Notes: a model not told the origin generated them from the sequence alone. 64,000 nucleotides of DNA from Scalesia atractyloides (GCA_947069175.1 CAMTDV010000013.1:12782501-12846500), one strand, 5' to 3'. Shown: positions 22,690 through 34,555, counted from the first letter of the stretch. Numbers and translations are program-made.

Positions 22690-23450
22690 CACCGAAATAG
22701 GCGTGATATCCACAATTTGGTGAACGATTCTCATTACGCTTATTCTTTATATTTTTACGAGGTTACACCATCAAGTTAGGAGTGACATCCACACCTTGAT
22801 GGAAAACTTCCCATTCAAACTCTAGTGGACTCTCGTCAGGGTCTCGAAATTAATTTTGACCCGAAGAGTGCCAACCACACTTAGGGTACGAAATCGGCAA
22901 GTTAGGGGTGAAACCCGCACCTTGTCGATTAAGTCTCATTCCTCGATTTTCAATCTCGCCAAAGTTTCGATTTTCCAATCGATTAGAGACGTGTAATAAC
23001 TGGAAGGGTAAAATGCCGTTAATCGCTTCTCGACGAGAGCGTTTTACCTATAGGCCAAAGCACGTTTCTCTAATTCGAAAGGATCTTCGATTCACTTTGG
23101 AATAGTCGGCGTTTCTCTACCCGAAACAGTCTAATGTTTTCTGAGACTCTCTTTTATACCATTTCGATTTATGCATGACTTTTTATATACTTGTTACCCT
23201 TTCTTTCAAGTTTCTAATTTATTTTAAGGTTTTTACGCAATTCATATTAAACCTTTCCATCCACTTATACGTTATTTGCATATATGATTTCAAAACGTCA
23301 TCAACTAGACTTATATTTCTTGAGAAGTCCGAAATGGAGACCGTCGTCGAGATAGGAGTGAATTCCTTACCTAGACGATCAAACTTCGTTTCCTTCCTTC
23401 CTTAAAACGACCTCACCAACGGATTAGGGGTGATTCCCATATCTCGGTGA
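22690..23450 (+). repeat. Five related stem-loop motifs in the LARD leader
   Basis: Copies at 22690-22722, 22768-22802, 22892-22930, 23343-23380 and 23413-23450 share a core AGGNGTGANNYCC. The flanking arms differ between copies but still pair, for example CCATCAAG/CTTGATGG and AATCGGCAAG/CTTGTCGATT. The core's own 3-bp stem changes together: GGA/TCC in copies 2 and 4, GGG/CCC in copies 3 and 5. Copy 1 (GGC/TCC) is mismatched at that position, and the outer stem of copy 5 is short and bulged. Confidence 0.6.
22997..23064 (+). other. Leader blocks shared with the other gypsy families
   Basis: TAACTGGAAGGGTA (22997-23010) and CTATAGGCCAAAGCACG (23048-23064) match blocks in the leader of the full-length element (5372, 5493) and the TR-GAG elements (45629, 45505, minus strand). 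Surrounding sequence is largely different. Confidence 0.65.
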
Positions 23451-23859
23451 TCGTTACCAACCCTCCTTCTTGGAGACCTTATTACACAAACCACATGTTT
23501 AAATTGTATACCTAAACCTTTTTCCATGTTGTCAAAATTCTTACTTAGACGAATTTCAAAACGTACTATTTTATCAAACGTATTTCCCATCCGGTAATCT
23601 ATTTCATATAAATCCCACACGCATATACTTGGTCACCACATGAAACGTTTTGTTTTACGATTTTCAAAACTCGACAGAATGCTACCTACCAACTTAATCG
23701 GCCTAACGAATACCTTGCCCACAAGTCTTATGTTTAACTTAATCACTAAAACACGCTCACGCAATAACTTTATGTTAAAAATTTTCGTTGTAAAAAAAAA
23801 AAAAAAAAAAAAAAAAATTAAACCAATATCTTATAGGCATTATGGGATCGTTGTACTAA

Positions 23860-24214
23860 AGGTGTGTTTGGGATTGTTCTTGCAACCTAATATTTTGTTT
23901 TGTGTTTGGAGGCGCAAATATTAAATAAATAAATAAATAAAAATCTATTTTAGAGTTTGGAAAAAAAAAAAAAAAACTGATTTGTTTTACTTATTTTAGA
24001 GATCAAAGCTCATCCATTCACAACTCTATATGTACATGTATATATATTATTTTTCAAACACTCAAATAGTTGATTTCCTGATTATTATGATAGTAAATAA
24101 CATAATCAAATCCAAACACTATCTTCCTACAGTATGTTTTGTTACCACTAATTATCTGATTTTGATTATTCAGAACGCATAATCTATTTCCAAAACTCAA
24201 CCCCAAACACCCTC
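23860..24214. mobile_element. Probable PIF/Harbinger-like MITE (355 bp)
   Basis: Ends AGGTGTGTTTGGGATTG and, in reverse, GAGGGTGTTTGGGGTTG form imperfect inverted repeats flanked by TAA (23857-23859 and 24215-24217). No transposase is present. A run of about 25 A lies just upstream near 23792-23816, and a second A-run is inside near 23961. Confidence 0.55.
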
Positions 24215-24855
24215 TAAACCTCTTATCACGATTAAGAGAACGTTTTGCTAAATACTTTTCAACGATAATTAAATCCATTACCCCAGATTTCCTCTCAAGG
24301 GTCAACGTTTCACAAGCACCACTAAATTTCAAATCTCTTATATCCTTTGAAAACAATGCGAACTTACTATTTTAATACCTTATCATACACCTCCCAAAAT
24401 GTCACATGAGTTTCAAAACACGTGGGCAAGAAAACTTTACGAAGACCAACCATTTTCGACCTACTTAAATTCTTTTAAAACAAATGGTAGCACTCCCGTC
24501 CATTACAAAATACGTAACGCATAATCAATAAGTACCTTATATTACTTTATATTCGCACACTAGGTCCTATATTCTAAGTTAAACTTAAGCCTATTTTAGA
24601 AGCGATAACCTCAAGGTTTTGCTCAAACGACAATACATGCGTATCCTCGTACATGTTTTAGTCAACTGTTGCATGACATTTTAAACGTATCATTCGTTTT
24701 ACATACCCTGATTTCTCGACTATTTTATGTAAATAAATTCGTAGCATTCAATTCTTATCATATGCACCATTATCGTCTGTTACACTTGTTGACGTTCATA
24801 ATTATACACATATTCATGTTCATGAAAATAACGTGTCATATTTTTTTATGCTTAT

Positions 24856-25156
24856 TATAACACCTAATGGCATACCTCCCAACATCGTCCGTGGACAGGA
24901 GAGATTCCTGGCTCGTAAGTAATGCCCTACCTCTAAAATCACCAACGCGTTTTGGGCTTAATGCTAGTGGATGAGAGGAGAACTCCACAGTTAAGCGTGC
25001 TCAAGTGGGAGTAGTACTAGGATGGGTGACCTCCTGGGAAGTCTCCACCAGGGCAACCAAAAACAAAGTCGTGAGTTCCTGGATGGGCCACCCATCAAGG
25101 GCAAAGCGGACAATATTGGTGATAACGAGGGGCAGGGGTGTTACAGGGGTATTACA
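24856..25156 (+). mobile_element. Cassandra-like solo LTR carrying 5S rRNA sequence
   Basis: A 301-bp unit beginning TATAACACCT (canonical TG mutated to TA) and ending GGGGTATTACA, bounded by a perfect CTTAT duplication (24851-24855 and 25157-25161). It holds a 5S rRNA-derived segment, the hallmark of Cassandra TRIM elements, whose LTRs contain 5S sequence. No second LTR or PBS is adjacent, so it is a solo LTR nested in the LARD. Confidence 0.85.
24981..25044 (+). other. 5S rRNA-derived segment
   Basis: AACTCC...AGTTAAGCGTGCT and AGTAGTACTAGGATGGGTGA, then CCTCCTGGGAAGTCT, match the middle and 3' part of plant 5S rRNA, including the internal pol III control regions (A-box region 24989-25001; C-box region about 25012-25042). 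The first third and the last bases of 5S are absent, so it is not a functional 5S gene. Confidence 0.9.
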
Positions 25157-25280
25157 CTTATACTTATCATCACATTCATGCATATACGTCTTATATCCAT
25201 GCTTATACTTATTTCCATACTTATGCTTATACTCATACACATACCTATACTCGTACTCGTATTCATATTCGTGCCTATGC
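25157..25280. repeat. Degenerate CATACTTATG-type minisatellite
   Basis: Ten- to twelve-base words such as CTTATACTTATC, CATGCTTATACT and CGTACTCGTATTC repeat imperfectly. The overlapping open frames seen on both strands here are a by-product of this periodicity. Confidence 0.6.
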
Positions 25281-26418
25281 GCGAGCGAAACCCGAGGGAT
25301 TCGCTTACGTGGGCCACAAGCTATTTGCACGTAAACATGCCTACGCACTACATTCTTACACGCACGCAAACTTATTTTCAGAATTTATGTACGCCTTTAT
25401 TCATGCGCTGCTAGTACAAGCTATGCGGATCATGTGATGATCGGTATAATCGCGGGTGCACACGGGATTATAGCGATAAACGCATGAGAACCATAGAGCG
25501 TACTACCGCGTATGGTAACACACGGAACGTAACATTGCATCGAGTAACGAAACGGTCGCAACGTGGTCAAAACATGGTGGATACGCCACTGGTAATCCCT
25601 ATACATAAGTGTTTTCACCATGCTGCTAAACTTTCGTAATACGTGCCATGAGAAATTCGGTGATTTACAGACCATAATATGACCTAACACGCCAGCTTTA
25701 AACAACTCACAACTGCATTGCTAAGTGCGCGCTACCCGAATATCCACGACGAGTCTTAATCCCTAACGTAACATTTTCGTTTGTTCGTATACATATGCCA
25801 TCCTTACACGAGTAATCGTTGATCGAATCAATCGTCCGCTCTTATGCCTCCGTTACTCTCGTTAACCTTGTCTTTTTATGCAACCTTGTTTACAAACAAC
25901 CGTGTGAACATTCAAACCCTAAATGCCTTCTTACTCTAAAGTTATCTCCCATTCTCGTAGATGGCAACACGCTTGATTGACCGCTACCTCGATAACTAGC
26001 TTATTTTAAAATACCTAACCTTCTCGTTTTCCATCATTAAGCAACTCTCTACAAAATCGAGATTTATTAATGCTCTTCAAAGTCGAGTGAACTTTCTAAC
26101 AACCTACGGTTCGACTACACTCACCATTAAACTGCACACCACTTCTCACGAGAGCTTTTCTGCTCAGATGGCATATCATTTGAGTTATTCAAAGCTCGTT
26201 TAAACCACACTCCTATACGCATACTTATACGTTTTACTTAAGCTTGATGCCTCAAATCTTTCTAGTCAAACAACTTCTTGTTGCAAACCTAACTCTTCGT
26301 TGCTCTAAACTCCATGCTTACCCTCACGTATCCAGAGCTTCAAGTCTTGACCGTTAACCCTCAATTCCTTAACCAATTCCTTTCAAGTCTTCCTCTTGAA
26401 TAAATTTCGGGACGAAAT
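25281..26418. other. 3' interior of the LARD, no coding sequence recognised
   Basis: No pol or gag motif is found in any frame. A segment at 25573-25613 (GGTGGATACGCCACTGGTAA...) resembles the six-copy repeat of the TR-GAG element interior at 41976-43700 (reverse orientation). Confidence 0.6.
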
Positions 26419-26437
26419 TTCCTAAAGGAGGGGAGAC
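26419..26437 (+). other. Polypurine tract of the LARD element
   Basis: TTCCTAAAGGAGGGGAGAC ends at the base before the 3' LTR. The preceding TTTCGGGACGAAATT is shared with the same position in the full-length element (about 10528-10542). Confidence 0.8.
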
Positions 26438-29356
26438 TGTAACGCCTCGTATTTTTTTTATTTTTCTAGTAATAATAATAATAATAATAAACAAAATAAA
26501 TTCGACGTTTTATGAAACTTGTACTTGAAATCGGATCTCGTCGGTACGTTCGGGCCACTCAAAAACGTTAGATCGGGTTAACAGGCCTTGGCCCAACACA
26601 CCACCTAAACCTAACTAAACCCTAAACCTAAATTCAAATAAATAAAACCCCCCACCCTCACACCTTACGCACACTCATCTCCCTGCCCTTCTCCTTTACC
26701 CGCCTGCACACAACCCTTCAACCCCCTCAACACCAGCCGCCGCCACCCCTTTCTCGGCGTCTTTCGGCGACCGGCGTCGTCTCTGGCGGCGCCCTTCTTC
26801 TCCGGTAACACCTCTTACACCCATCTAGACAGCGTAGAGAGAGAGAGAAATACGAAACAAATCGATGGCGGCAGTGGCTGTCTCGACCACCCTCGCTGGC
26901 GACAGTTCACGGTGGGGGCCGGCTCGGTTAAGGCAGATTCGGGTTTGGGTTCGTCGGGTTGGGTTGGTTTCGATCGATGGCGATGGTGGGTGATTCAAGT
27001 GGAAGATAGAACGACGGCGTGGCGGCGGAGCAGCGTCGCGGCTGCGACGGCGCATCGGACTAGCGGCGGCGACAGTCGCTGCGTCTCAGCGGCGGCTGCG
27101 GTATCTTGAGTTCCCGGTCAGGTCAGTCATTCGGCTCAGCCTCGGTTCGGTTCTCCCAGTTTCGGTTCAGGTTTCGGTTTCTTGGTTCAAGTTTTGTTTG
27201 TGTATTTTTCGATTCAAGTTCAGTGGTTATTGTTTCAGATTCGGTTCGGTCTCGGCTCGGATTTTAGTTCCTGTTTGGCTCGGGTTTCGGTCAAGAACAG
27301 TCAAACCCTGGTCAACTCAGTCAACTGCCGGTCAACTCGGGTCAGCTCCGGGTCGAATCTCGGTTCAGTCAAGATCACGGCTCATGTTCAGCGGGTTCGG
27401 GTCTCGGTGCAGAGGTTCGGGTCAGCAGTGAGTCAGTGAAAGTCTTAGTTCGGTTCGGGTCTCGTTTGGTGTTCGGTCAAACCTGGTCAACCGTTGGTCA
27501 ACGGGTCAGATTCAAGTTCGGTAAAACTCTAAGCCTCGTAGTTCATTTTACTTATATTAATAATCTTGTATTCGCGACCCGAACTTGTACAAATGATAAC
27601 ACTTGAACATAGAAATATATATATATATATGTTTCATGATCTAATATTTCGTAACGTCTCTTATAAAATCGTCGTGGTAGAATTATTGCGTTTTGACAAA
27701 TAATATCGACACTCGTGTGTCGGGATCGTCCAAAAACAAGGGGAAACTCTGCCCGATTTTCGACTAATATATATATATTTATTTATTATATCTATCGACG
27801 AAATATACTTATTCGTTACACCTTTCGACAAAATATTATATTGATTTATGATGCTTCCGGCAATATATATATTTACACATTTCTGCTTTCGACAAAATCC
27901 ATTTAATTATTATACCGTTCGACAACATATCTAATTATTATTCTTTTCGACAAATAGAAATCTATTTAACGACAAGATATAAACAGTATTCCTTCCGTCA
28001 AAATAAATATATATTATATACTTTTCGAAAATTATACTTCTCTAACGGCAATATATATCTATATTACGTGTTTCTGACAAACAATATATACTTATCTACT
28101 ATTCTTTTCGTTAACGTGCATATATATCTATTATCCCGTTCCGTCAAAATATACATTTATCTATTTTCTTTTAGCCAAACTATATATTTATCTAGTAATC
28201 TTTTCCGTCCAAATATACCAATATTTATATACATTTACTTGTTAAACCTTCCGACAAGGGTGTAATTATTCGCCAAACCTTTCGACTAAATATGCTCCAC
28301 GACTATACTTTTTCGCCAAATTATATAAGTACACATCTATTATTCTCGTCGACAAAACATAATAATTTGACGAAGGAATATATTTATCCAACTGCAAACA
28401 TCTATATATATTTTTATCTTTTATACTTCTCGCCAAAAATATATATATTTATTGTATTATTTTGATAACACTCTTATCTTTGACGAATTTAACTTTAGAG
28501 TCGTTACACAAATTCCGTGCTAAACGTACACGTATCTTCAACTCCGATTCGATTATTCATCCATGTTCGTTGTCATTTAAGGTGGCATTGGTGTCCCCTT
28601 TCTCCCACTCATCAACTCGTCGTGGAATTCCCAAAGAAGACTTAGCAATTCTGTGAGTACACTCGACCCACATTTGTTTTATATCACTTTTTGGGTGTAA
28701 CATGTTTCCATATACAAAAATCACAAACACTTAAACTTTATGAAACGCACAAACAATCCTATACACATGACTACTTGAATCGTATACTTATTGCTTGTCT
28801 GGGGATAAACGTTGTGCTGTGCTTTAGTCATTAACTATTTTTAGCCTTGTTTGACATGCTTAGCGCTATAGGAATTCACGCATCCACCTCCATCGATTTA
28901 CACGTGAGGTCATGTTAAAACAACGTGATTGCGTTACGGTTTGATTATTAGCATTGCATGCCTTGATATTGCTCTTGTATAGATTTAGTTGCCATGAGGA
29001 TTGTTCAAACTTTATTCGTATACGTATGCTATGCCTAAACTTGTGTACTCGCCTTTGCTTTTGCATTGACTTTATTTTAAAACATGTTACAGGTTGAAGG
29101 AGATGACGCTATGAAAACAATATAGCAAGGACTAGATACACACAAATTAGACGTTAGGTTTAATGTCGACGTATCAATTTTGTTATAACTTTGCAAATGT
29201 TAGATTGTTCTTTGTTTTGTTACATTGATGTATTTGACAATTTTTATGAAATGAAATATGGTTTAATTAATTATTGTCACTTAATAATGTTGTGAGCAAT
29301 GAGCAATCTCGTTTTCGTCTCATCCCGATGTTTCCGCCATCGGTTGGGGTGTTACA
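26438..29356 (+). repeat. 3' LTR of the LARD element
   Basis: Almost identical copy of 19520-22435. Differences seen by eye include an extra C near 26725 and 27307, base changes near 26847, 26870, 27129 and 28789. It ends TTGGGGTGTTACA before the right TGGAG. Confidence 0.93.
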
Positions 29357-29361
29357 TGGAG

Positions 29362-29976
29362 GTTTTCATTATAGCTCATAGTTTTATTTAATTTGATATG
29401 CCATCAACCAAATGCATGTTTTATTTGACTCATAAAATTGTTACAATAGAAAATTAAATTTAGAGTTTTGGTTTGAAAGAAAAGGAGCCATACGATTCAT
29501 TTTCCAAAAAGAGAACAAGAAAAGTGAGAAAAGAGAGAAAATAAAGATGAACTAAAGAAATCATGTTGTGAACAAGTTTTATAGAATTTAGGGTTGTGCA
29601 CTTTCTAATGCTTTCATCATCACCTACCTTGTTTGTTTCTTTTCCCACGTAACTTGAAAACATTTTAATTCGGTGTAACCTTGGATGCCTGATCCTTTTT
29701 AGAAGTACAGACTACTTCAGCTGTTATACCATAAGAGAAAGACGTGTCCCTTCAAAAAGACACACAAAATAAGTTTTAAGAAACCCGCGTTTAACATGAA
29801 TTTTCAGCCACAGCCGTGAACAATGAATTTGTTCATTTTGTAGTCAAGAACACTGTTTAACTTCTCATATAAGACAAATACTTGAATCATCTTGTTCATA
29901 TAAGGTTGAAAGTTTTGTATTACTTATTGTTTGATTTGTATATGCAATTACACTAATTGTTTTCTACACAAATCGA

Positions 29977-30016
<40 letters not shown>

Positions 30017-30714
30017 GTTATTATCTTTGATTGCTTTTTATGAAGTCACACCGGGAGCTAGTGCTTGCTATCTAAGAATAGCTTCATGGATCTCATCGGA
30101 AATGTTTGATGCTTCTTGGGGCTTCTTTGGCGACCGTGAAGTCACCGGATGAATTGCCGAGTAGATAGATCAGATCTGGACGCGGCTGTTGCCCTTAAAA
30201 CCTGATAGTGAGCCTGTAAGTGTAAGGCCTTACAGATACCCCACATCCAAAAGGCTGAGCTTATTAATAAAAAGTACACCATTTTCAAGTAAGCATTTTA
30301 CTGTAAAAATATCATAGAAAATGGTAAAAACTTCGAAGTAGTATATTTACAGTTATTTTTATTACCTCCTATACGTATATTTGTGTTTGGTGAAATAAGG
30401 AAGGTCACTTTATTTTACATGCTTATGGTAGGCCTTACTCCCCACCCTTTTGTTGCAGGACAAAGTTATATCACATGACTACAACCACAACCTTAGCATA
30501 TGTTACATCAATGCTTTCTTCCAATGTTTGGTCAAACTTTTTCTAATCTTTTACTATTCCTATTGCATGTAATCTTAAATTATCGTTCATAATATAATTG
30601 TTGTTTTAAAAAAGGAAGTACCATATTTGGTAATATTGTACATTTTACTTTATATGCTTAATACTTTTATTATTATTAAACGTAAAAATAGACAGATTAT
30701 AGATGTAGTTACAA
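29362..30714. other. Non-coding flank with an ATT microsatellite
   Basis: No gene is firmly recognised. An ATT microsatellite spans about 29977-30022. A short open stretch after it (GASACYLRIASWISSEMF, about 30050-30110) might be an exon relic but I cannot place it. 30680-30723 is repeated, slightly diverged, to the right of the foldback element at 32006-32055. Confidence 0.5.
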
Positions 30715-30723
30715 TTAAGAATA

Positions 30724-32005
30724 TGGATAATCACGAAAATAGTCTAGGAATGGTCAACTTTTCCAAAATAGCCATCTGACACGGCTCTACGAGCCGTTTC
30801 AATATGCTGAAATGGCTTAAAAAATCCTTTTAAGTCAACCAACCCATGATTGCCACGTGTCCGGTTGAGCCGTTTCAGTGTGGCTTGAGATCTTTCAGTG
30901 TAGCGGCTTGGCTTGGCTTAAGATCTTTCAACACGGCTTAAGAACTTTCAACACGGCTTGAAATCTTTCAACATAGTTTAAATATAAATGGAAAATTAAA
31001 AACGTAAACATATAATTAAAAAAAATCTCAATGTGAGAACTTGAAAATCTCAATTAAAAAAATCTGAAAGTTTTAATTTGAAAATAAAAAATTACTAGGT
31101 TAAAACCCATGTATTACACGAGTTAAATACATGTAATTTTTATACTAAATAATAAAAAATATAACTTTAAAAACCTCGTGTATTGTACGAGTTGAATAAA
31201 TGTATTACACGGGTACAATACATGAGTTTTTTTTAAAGATATTACTTTTTTACAATACACGAGTTTTTTTAAAGATATTACATTTTTATTATTTAGTATA
31301 CAAAATTACATTTATTTAACCCGTGTAATACACAGAGTTTTTAAAGGTATAACTTTTTTAATTATTTGGTATATACAATTACATTTATTCAACTCGTACA
31401 ATACACAAGATTCTTAAATATATAACTTTTTAATTACTTAATATATAAAATTACATTTATACGACTCGTGTAATAAACGAGGTTTTTAAAGTTATATTTT
31501 TATTATTTAGTATAAAAATTACATTTATTTAACCCGTGTAATACATGGGCTTCTAACCTAGTAATTTTATTTTCAAGTTAAATATTTTTTATTTTCAAGT
31601 TAAAACTTTCAGATTTTTTTAATTGAGATTTTCAAGTTCACACATTTTATTGAGATTTTTTTTAAATTATTCGTTTATATTTTTACTTATTCGTGTATAT
31701 TTAAACTATGTTGAAAAATCTCAAGCCGTGTTGAAAGTTCTCAAGTCGTGTTGAAAGATCTTAAGCCAAGCCAAGACGCTACACTAAAAGGCTTAAGCCA
31801 CACTGAAACAGCTCAACCGGACACATGGCAATCAAAGCCTTAAGCCACACTGAAACGGCTCAACCGGACACGTGGCAATCATGGGTTGGTTGACTTGAAA
31901 GGATTTTTTAAGTCGTTTCAGCATATTGAAACGGCTCGTAGAGCCGTGTCAGGTGGCTATTTTATAAAAGTTGACCATTCCTTGGGCTATTTTCGTGATT
32001 ATCCC
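30724..32005. mobile_element. Mutator-like foldback element (1.28 kb)
   Basis: Almost the whole element is one imperfect inverted repeat. The left end reads TGGATAATCACGAAAATAG and the right end, reversed, GGGATAATCACGAAAATAG. Arms continue inward through CGGCTCTACGAGCCG and GATTGCCACGTGTCC to an AT-rich centre near 31230-31260. It is flanked by a perfect 9-bp duplication TTAAGAATA (30715-30723 and 32006-32014), as expected for Mutator-like elements. No transposase is encoded, so it is non-autonomous. Confidence 0.85.
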
Positions 32006-32073
32006 TTAAGAATACGTAAAAATAGACAAATGATAGATGTAGGTACAATTAAGATTTTCATATACTATTTAAA

Positions 32074-32452
32074 GATCCTCACACTTGTTGCCTAGTGGTA
32101 GGAGACTTGAGTTTTTCAATGGAGACTCAAGTTCAATTCTCACTTGTGTCATATTGGGATGGATATAAGCAATTAAGGATTTGGACTAGGCCTTGTGTGA
32201 AGTTGTCAGTTTGATTCCCGAGCCCAATTGGGTTTTCGTCCCACCGTGTGTTACGCCAGAGAGTTCTGCTCTTATGGTTGCATAACGACTAACAAGTGGC
32301 AGTCGGCGGTATGGTTTTACAGGGGAACACACAAAAATGCCAAACTTTAAAGCCAGCGTAGCCCGGTTAAGACAACAATGTTTGGTCAAAGTGGGGTAAT
32401 ACGGGGCTCTCCGATTTAGACAGTGCGATAACCTTATACATAAAGTTCACCA

Positions 32453-32509
<57 letters not shown>
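32074..32509 (+). mobile_element. SINE-like element with TA-repeat tail
   Basis: Bounded by a 14-bp duplication ATATACTATTTAAA (32060-32073 and 32510-32523). The 5' part has an A-box-like GCCTAGTGGTAGGAG and a B-box-like AGTTCAATTCTC. The next 270 bases, including GGTTTTCGTCCCACCGTG, are of unknown origin, and the 3' end is a TA microsatellite (about 32455-32509). Its 436 bp is long for a plant SINE. Confidence 0.7.
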
Positions 32510-32515
<6 letters not shown>

Positions 32516-32552
32516 TATTTAAAAGAAAGAGCGTTCAAAAAATTTTTGTTAT

Positions 32553-32730
32553 TTAGGTGGGTGTTTGTTTTTTTTAAAAGATCTGCGTAGACTCTTATGT
32601 TTGCGCCGCACAAATATTATCATCTGCAGACTATTTGTTTTTCCAAATACTTTTCATTAAAGAAAGTTTATGCAAGCTCTTCTTGATAGCTGATGCAGAT
32701 ATAGCCAAGCCACGTCTAAAATCTGCAAGC
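32553..32730. mobile_element. hAT-like MITE fragment
   Basis: Starts AGGTGGGTGTTTGTTTTT and is similar, in opposite orientation, to 18540-18685 (shared AAGCTCTTCTTGATA and CATTAAA words). The far end and TSD are not visible. Confidence 0.5.
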
Positions 32731-33588
32731 TCTTATTGGTGTTATTGGTGCAGATATGCATAATCTACACTTATGTGAATTTTTCTTAGATTTTACAATA
32801 TGTTAGTTATAAGTAAATCGTATCATATCTTTGCATTTAACACCAAGTTTCTAAGGTCCAATTTTCAAAATGGAACAATAGTTACCTGTATTGGAAATGA
32901 TCAATAATACTCGCTCCATAATATGTATTTTATTACATGAAGCATGTGAAAAACAATACAAAACATTTATGGATTCAATAAAATAATATACCTTATAACT
33001 AAAAGAAATCTTTCATAATTGGGTCATAGCATACAATGGATTAATGTCAGAACTCGATTTCTTTAAGAGTATCTTCAATGCTAAAAGCGTCCTTAGACGC
33101 CCTTATCTGTCACGTCATCTGTCATATCATATCTTTAAAAATCCTTAAAATCACTCATTTCATCTACAACCCTACATTTATTCTTACACTTCTTAATTTA
33201 CATCTCATTACCCTACGTAATACATACAATACTTAAATAAAACATTTGTTTTCTTTCTCTTTGGGCCCACCCACATTTAAAAATCAACAAAAGCAAGGCC
33301 CTTGTGGAAGGGCTTAGTTGCTTTAGGGCGCCACAATAAACTTTTACAATGGTAAGGGCTTCTAAGGACATCTCTTCAAAGGATACATTGGAGATAGTCT
33401 AAGGTATAATATGGTAGTTAATAGATAATGATTGCAATAGCTAAATACAACCTAATTTATGTCGCTCACATATAATAGTTTGAAAACAAATGTATCTATG
33501 CAGCCGATTTACCAACTTTGTGTATTATAAGACCCTATATGTATAATCAAACTAAGTAATATAATTGTAGTTTTAGTAATTTACTTTA
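32731..33588. other. Non-coding stretch
   Basis: No gene is recognised. AT-rich, with no long open frame and no clear terminal repeats. Confidence 0.5.
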
Positions 33589-33699
33589 GAGGAGCTCTTG
33601 CTTTTTAGTGGGAGATTTTGAGTTCAATCTCAAGCAAAGAGTATATTATAAAATTTATTTGATGTAATTTAGCAGTATGTAAACGTTATCATTAGAAAA
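33589..33699 (+). mobile_element. Decayed SINE
   Basis: B-box-like GAGTTCAATCTC, a 3' segment TTGATGTAATTTAGCAGTA similar to the SINE at 17915-18041, and an A-rich end. The A box is degraded and no TSD is clear. Confidence 0.5.
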
Positions 33700-34555
33700 A
33701 ATGTTTTTTAAAGTTGTTATTATAGATGAGTAAGAGGGTAATGTAAGTTATTTTAAATTCGGTATTATATATTTATTATTTTATTTTTCTGTTTCTAAAA
33801 GCATTTAACTAAGTTGTTTATTAGAGTGTTAGTAATAATATGATATTAATTTTAGATATTAATGTATATATGGCTTTTGATGATGAAAAATTAGTCACCC
33901 ATCATAGTACACATATATATAAACAAGAGTTCAACGGTGTAGGGGGATTTATTTGGGTTCATCGGTTGGACGGGATCACCATTGCAAATGGCAGAAGAGA
34001 TTCAGATTGAGAATTCCTACTAGTGAACTCGAGGTTAAATCCGAAAAGATGGCCATTACCTACATTTATATGAATGTTGAAATTGACTGTTATTTAATAT
34101 AATATTTTGTTATAACACTATATAACTTACACCACTTTTATCCATTTTTACACCCTAAACTATTTTATATTCTACTACTGAAATGAATTTAACATAAAAC
34201 AAAAACCCAAATCGAAAGGTGGTTTGAGTTCGAGCCAAAATGAACCAATTCCACCACAATCGTTTTACTATCCACATTACAAAACCGTATGACAATGTGA
34301 CCGGATCGATGTTGGAGATAGTCCTTTTAACGTAAACACGGCATAGTCAAGAAGTGGAATTGGCTCTTTGATTTCTTTTTTTTATGTTTTAAATTTTTAC
34401 TAATTTTAATTATAATTTTAGTAAATGAAGATTTTTCTTATGGTTTTTTTAATCGCAATTTATGGAATTGAATTTTTTTTTATAAAAATGGAATTTGATG
34501 GTTCCACTCTTCAGATTAACACGACACCCAATGGAGGGTTAAGTGGTTTTACATG
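33700..34555. other. Non-coding stretch before the LINE fragment
   Basis: Nothing recognised. AT-rich sequence with T-runs near 34375 and 34470. The LINE fragment that follows may begin somewhat earlier than the first residues I can match. Confidence 0.45.

Larger units (their letters stand above)
19520..29356 (+). mobile_element. Non-autonomous LTR retrotransposon of LARD type
   Basis: LTRs at 19520-22435 and 26438-29356 flank a 4.0 kb interior with an initiator-Met primer-binding site and a polypurine tract but no gag, protease, RT or integrase sequence. A perfect TGGAG duplication (19515-19519 and 29357-29361) bounds it. The two 2.9 kb LTRs differ by only a handful of substitutions and single-base indels by eye, so the insertion is young and must have used proteins of another element. 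Nested inside are a Harbinger-like MITE and a Cassandra-like solo LTR. Confidence 0.93.

Noticed and set aside
24981..25044. A functional 5S rRNA gene
   Set aside because: The first third and the 3' terminal bases of 5S are missing, and the segment lies inside a 301-bp unit with its own TSD.
25001..25437. Four overlapping open frames on both strands
   Set aside because: They result from a short-period minisatellite and the Cassandra-like LTR end; the Tyr-Glu and His-Thr-Tyr runs are translation of repeats.
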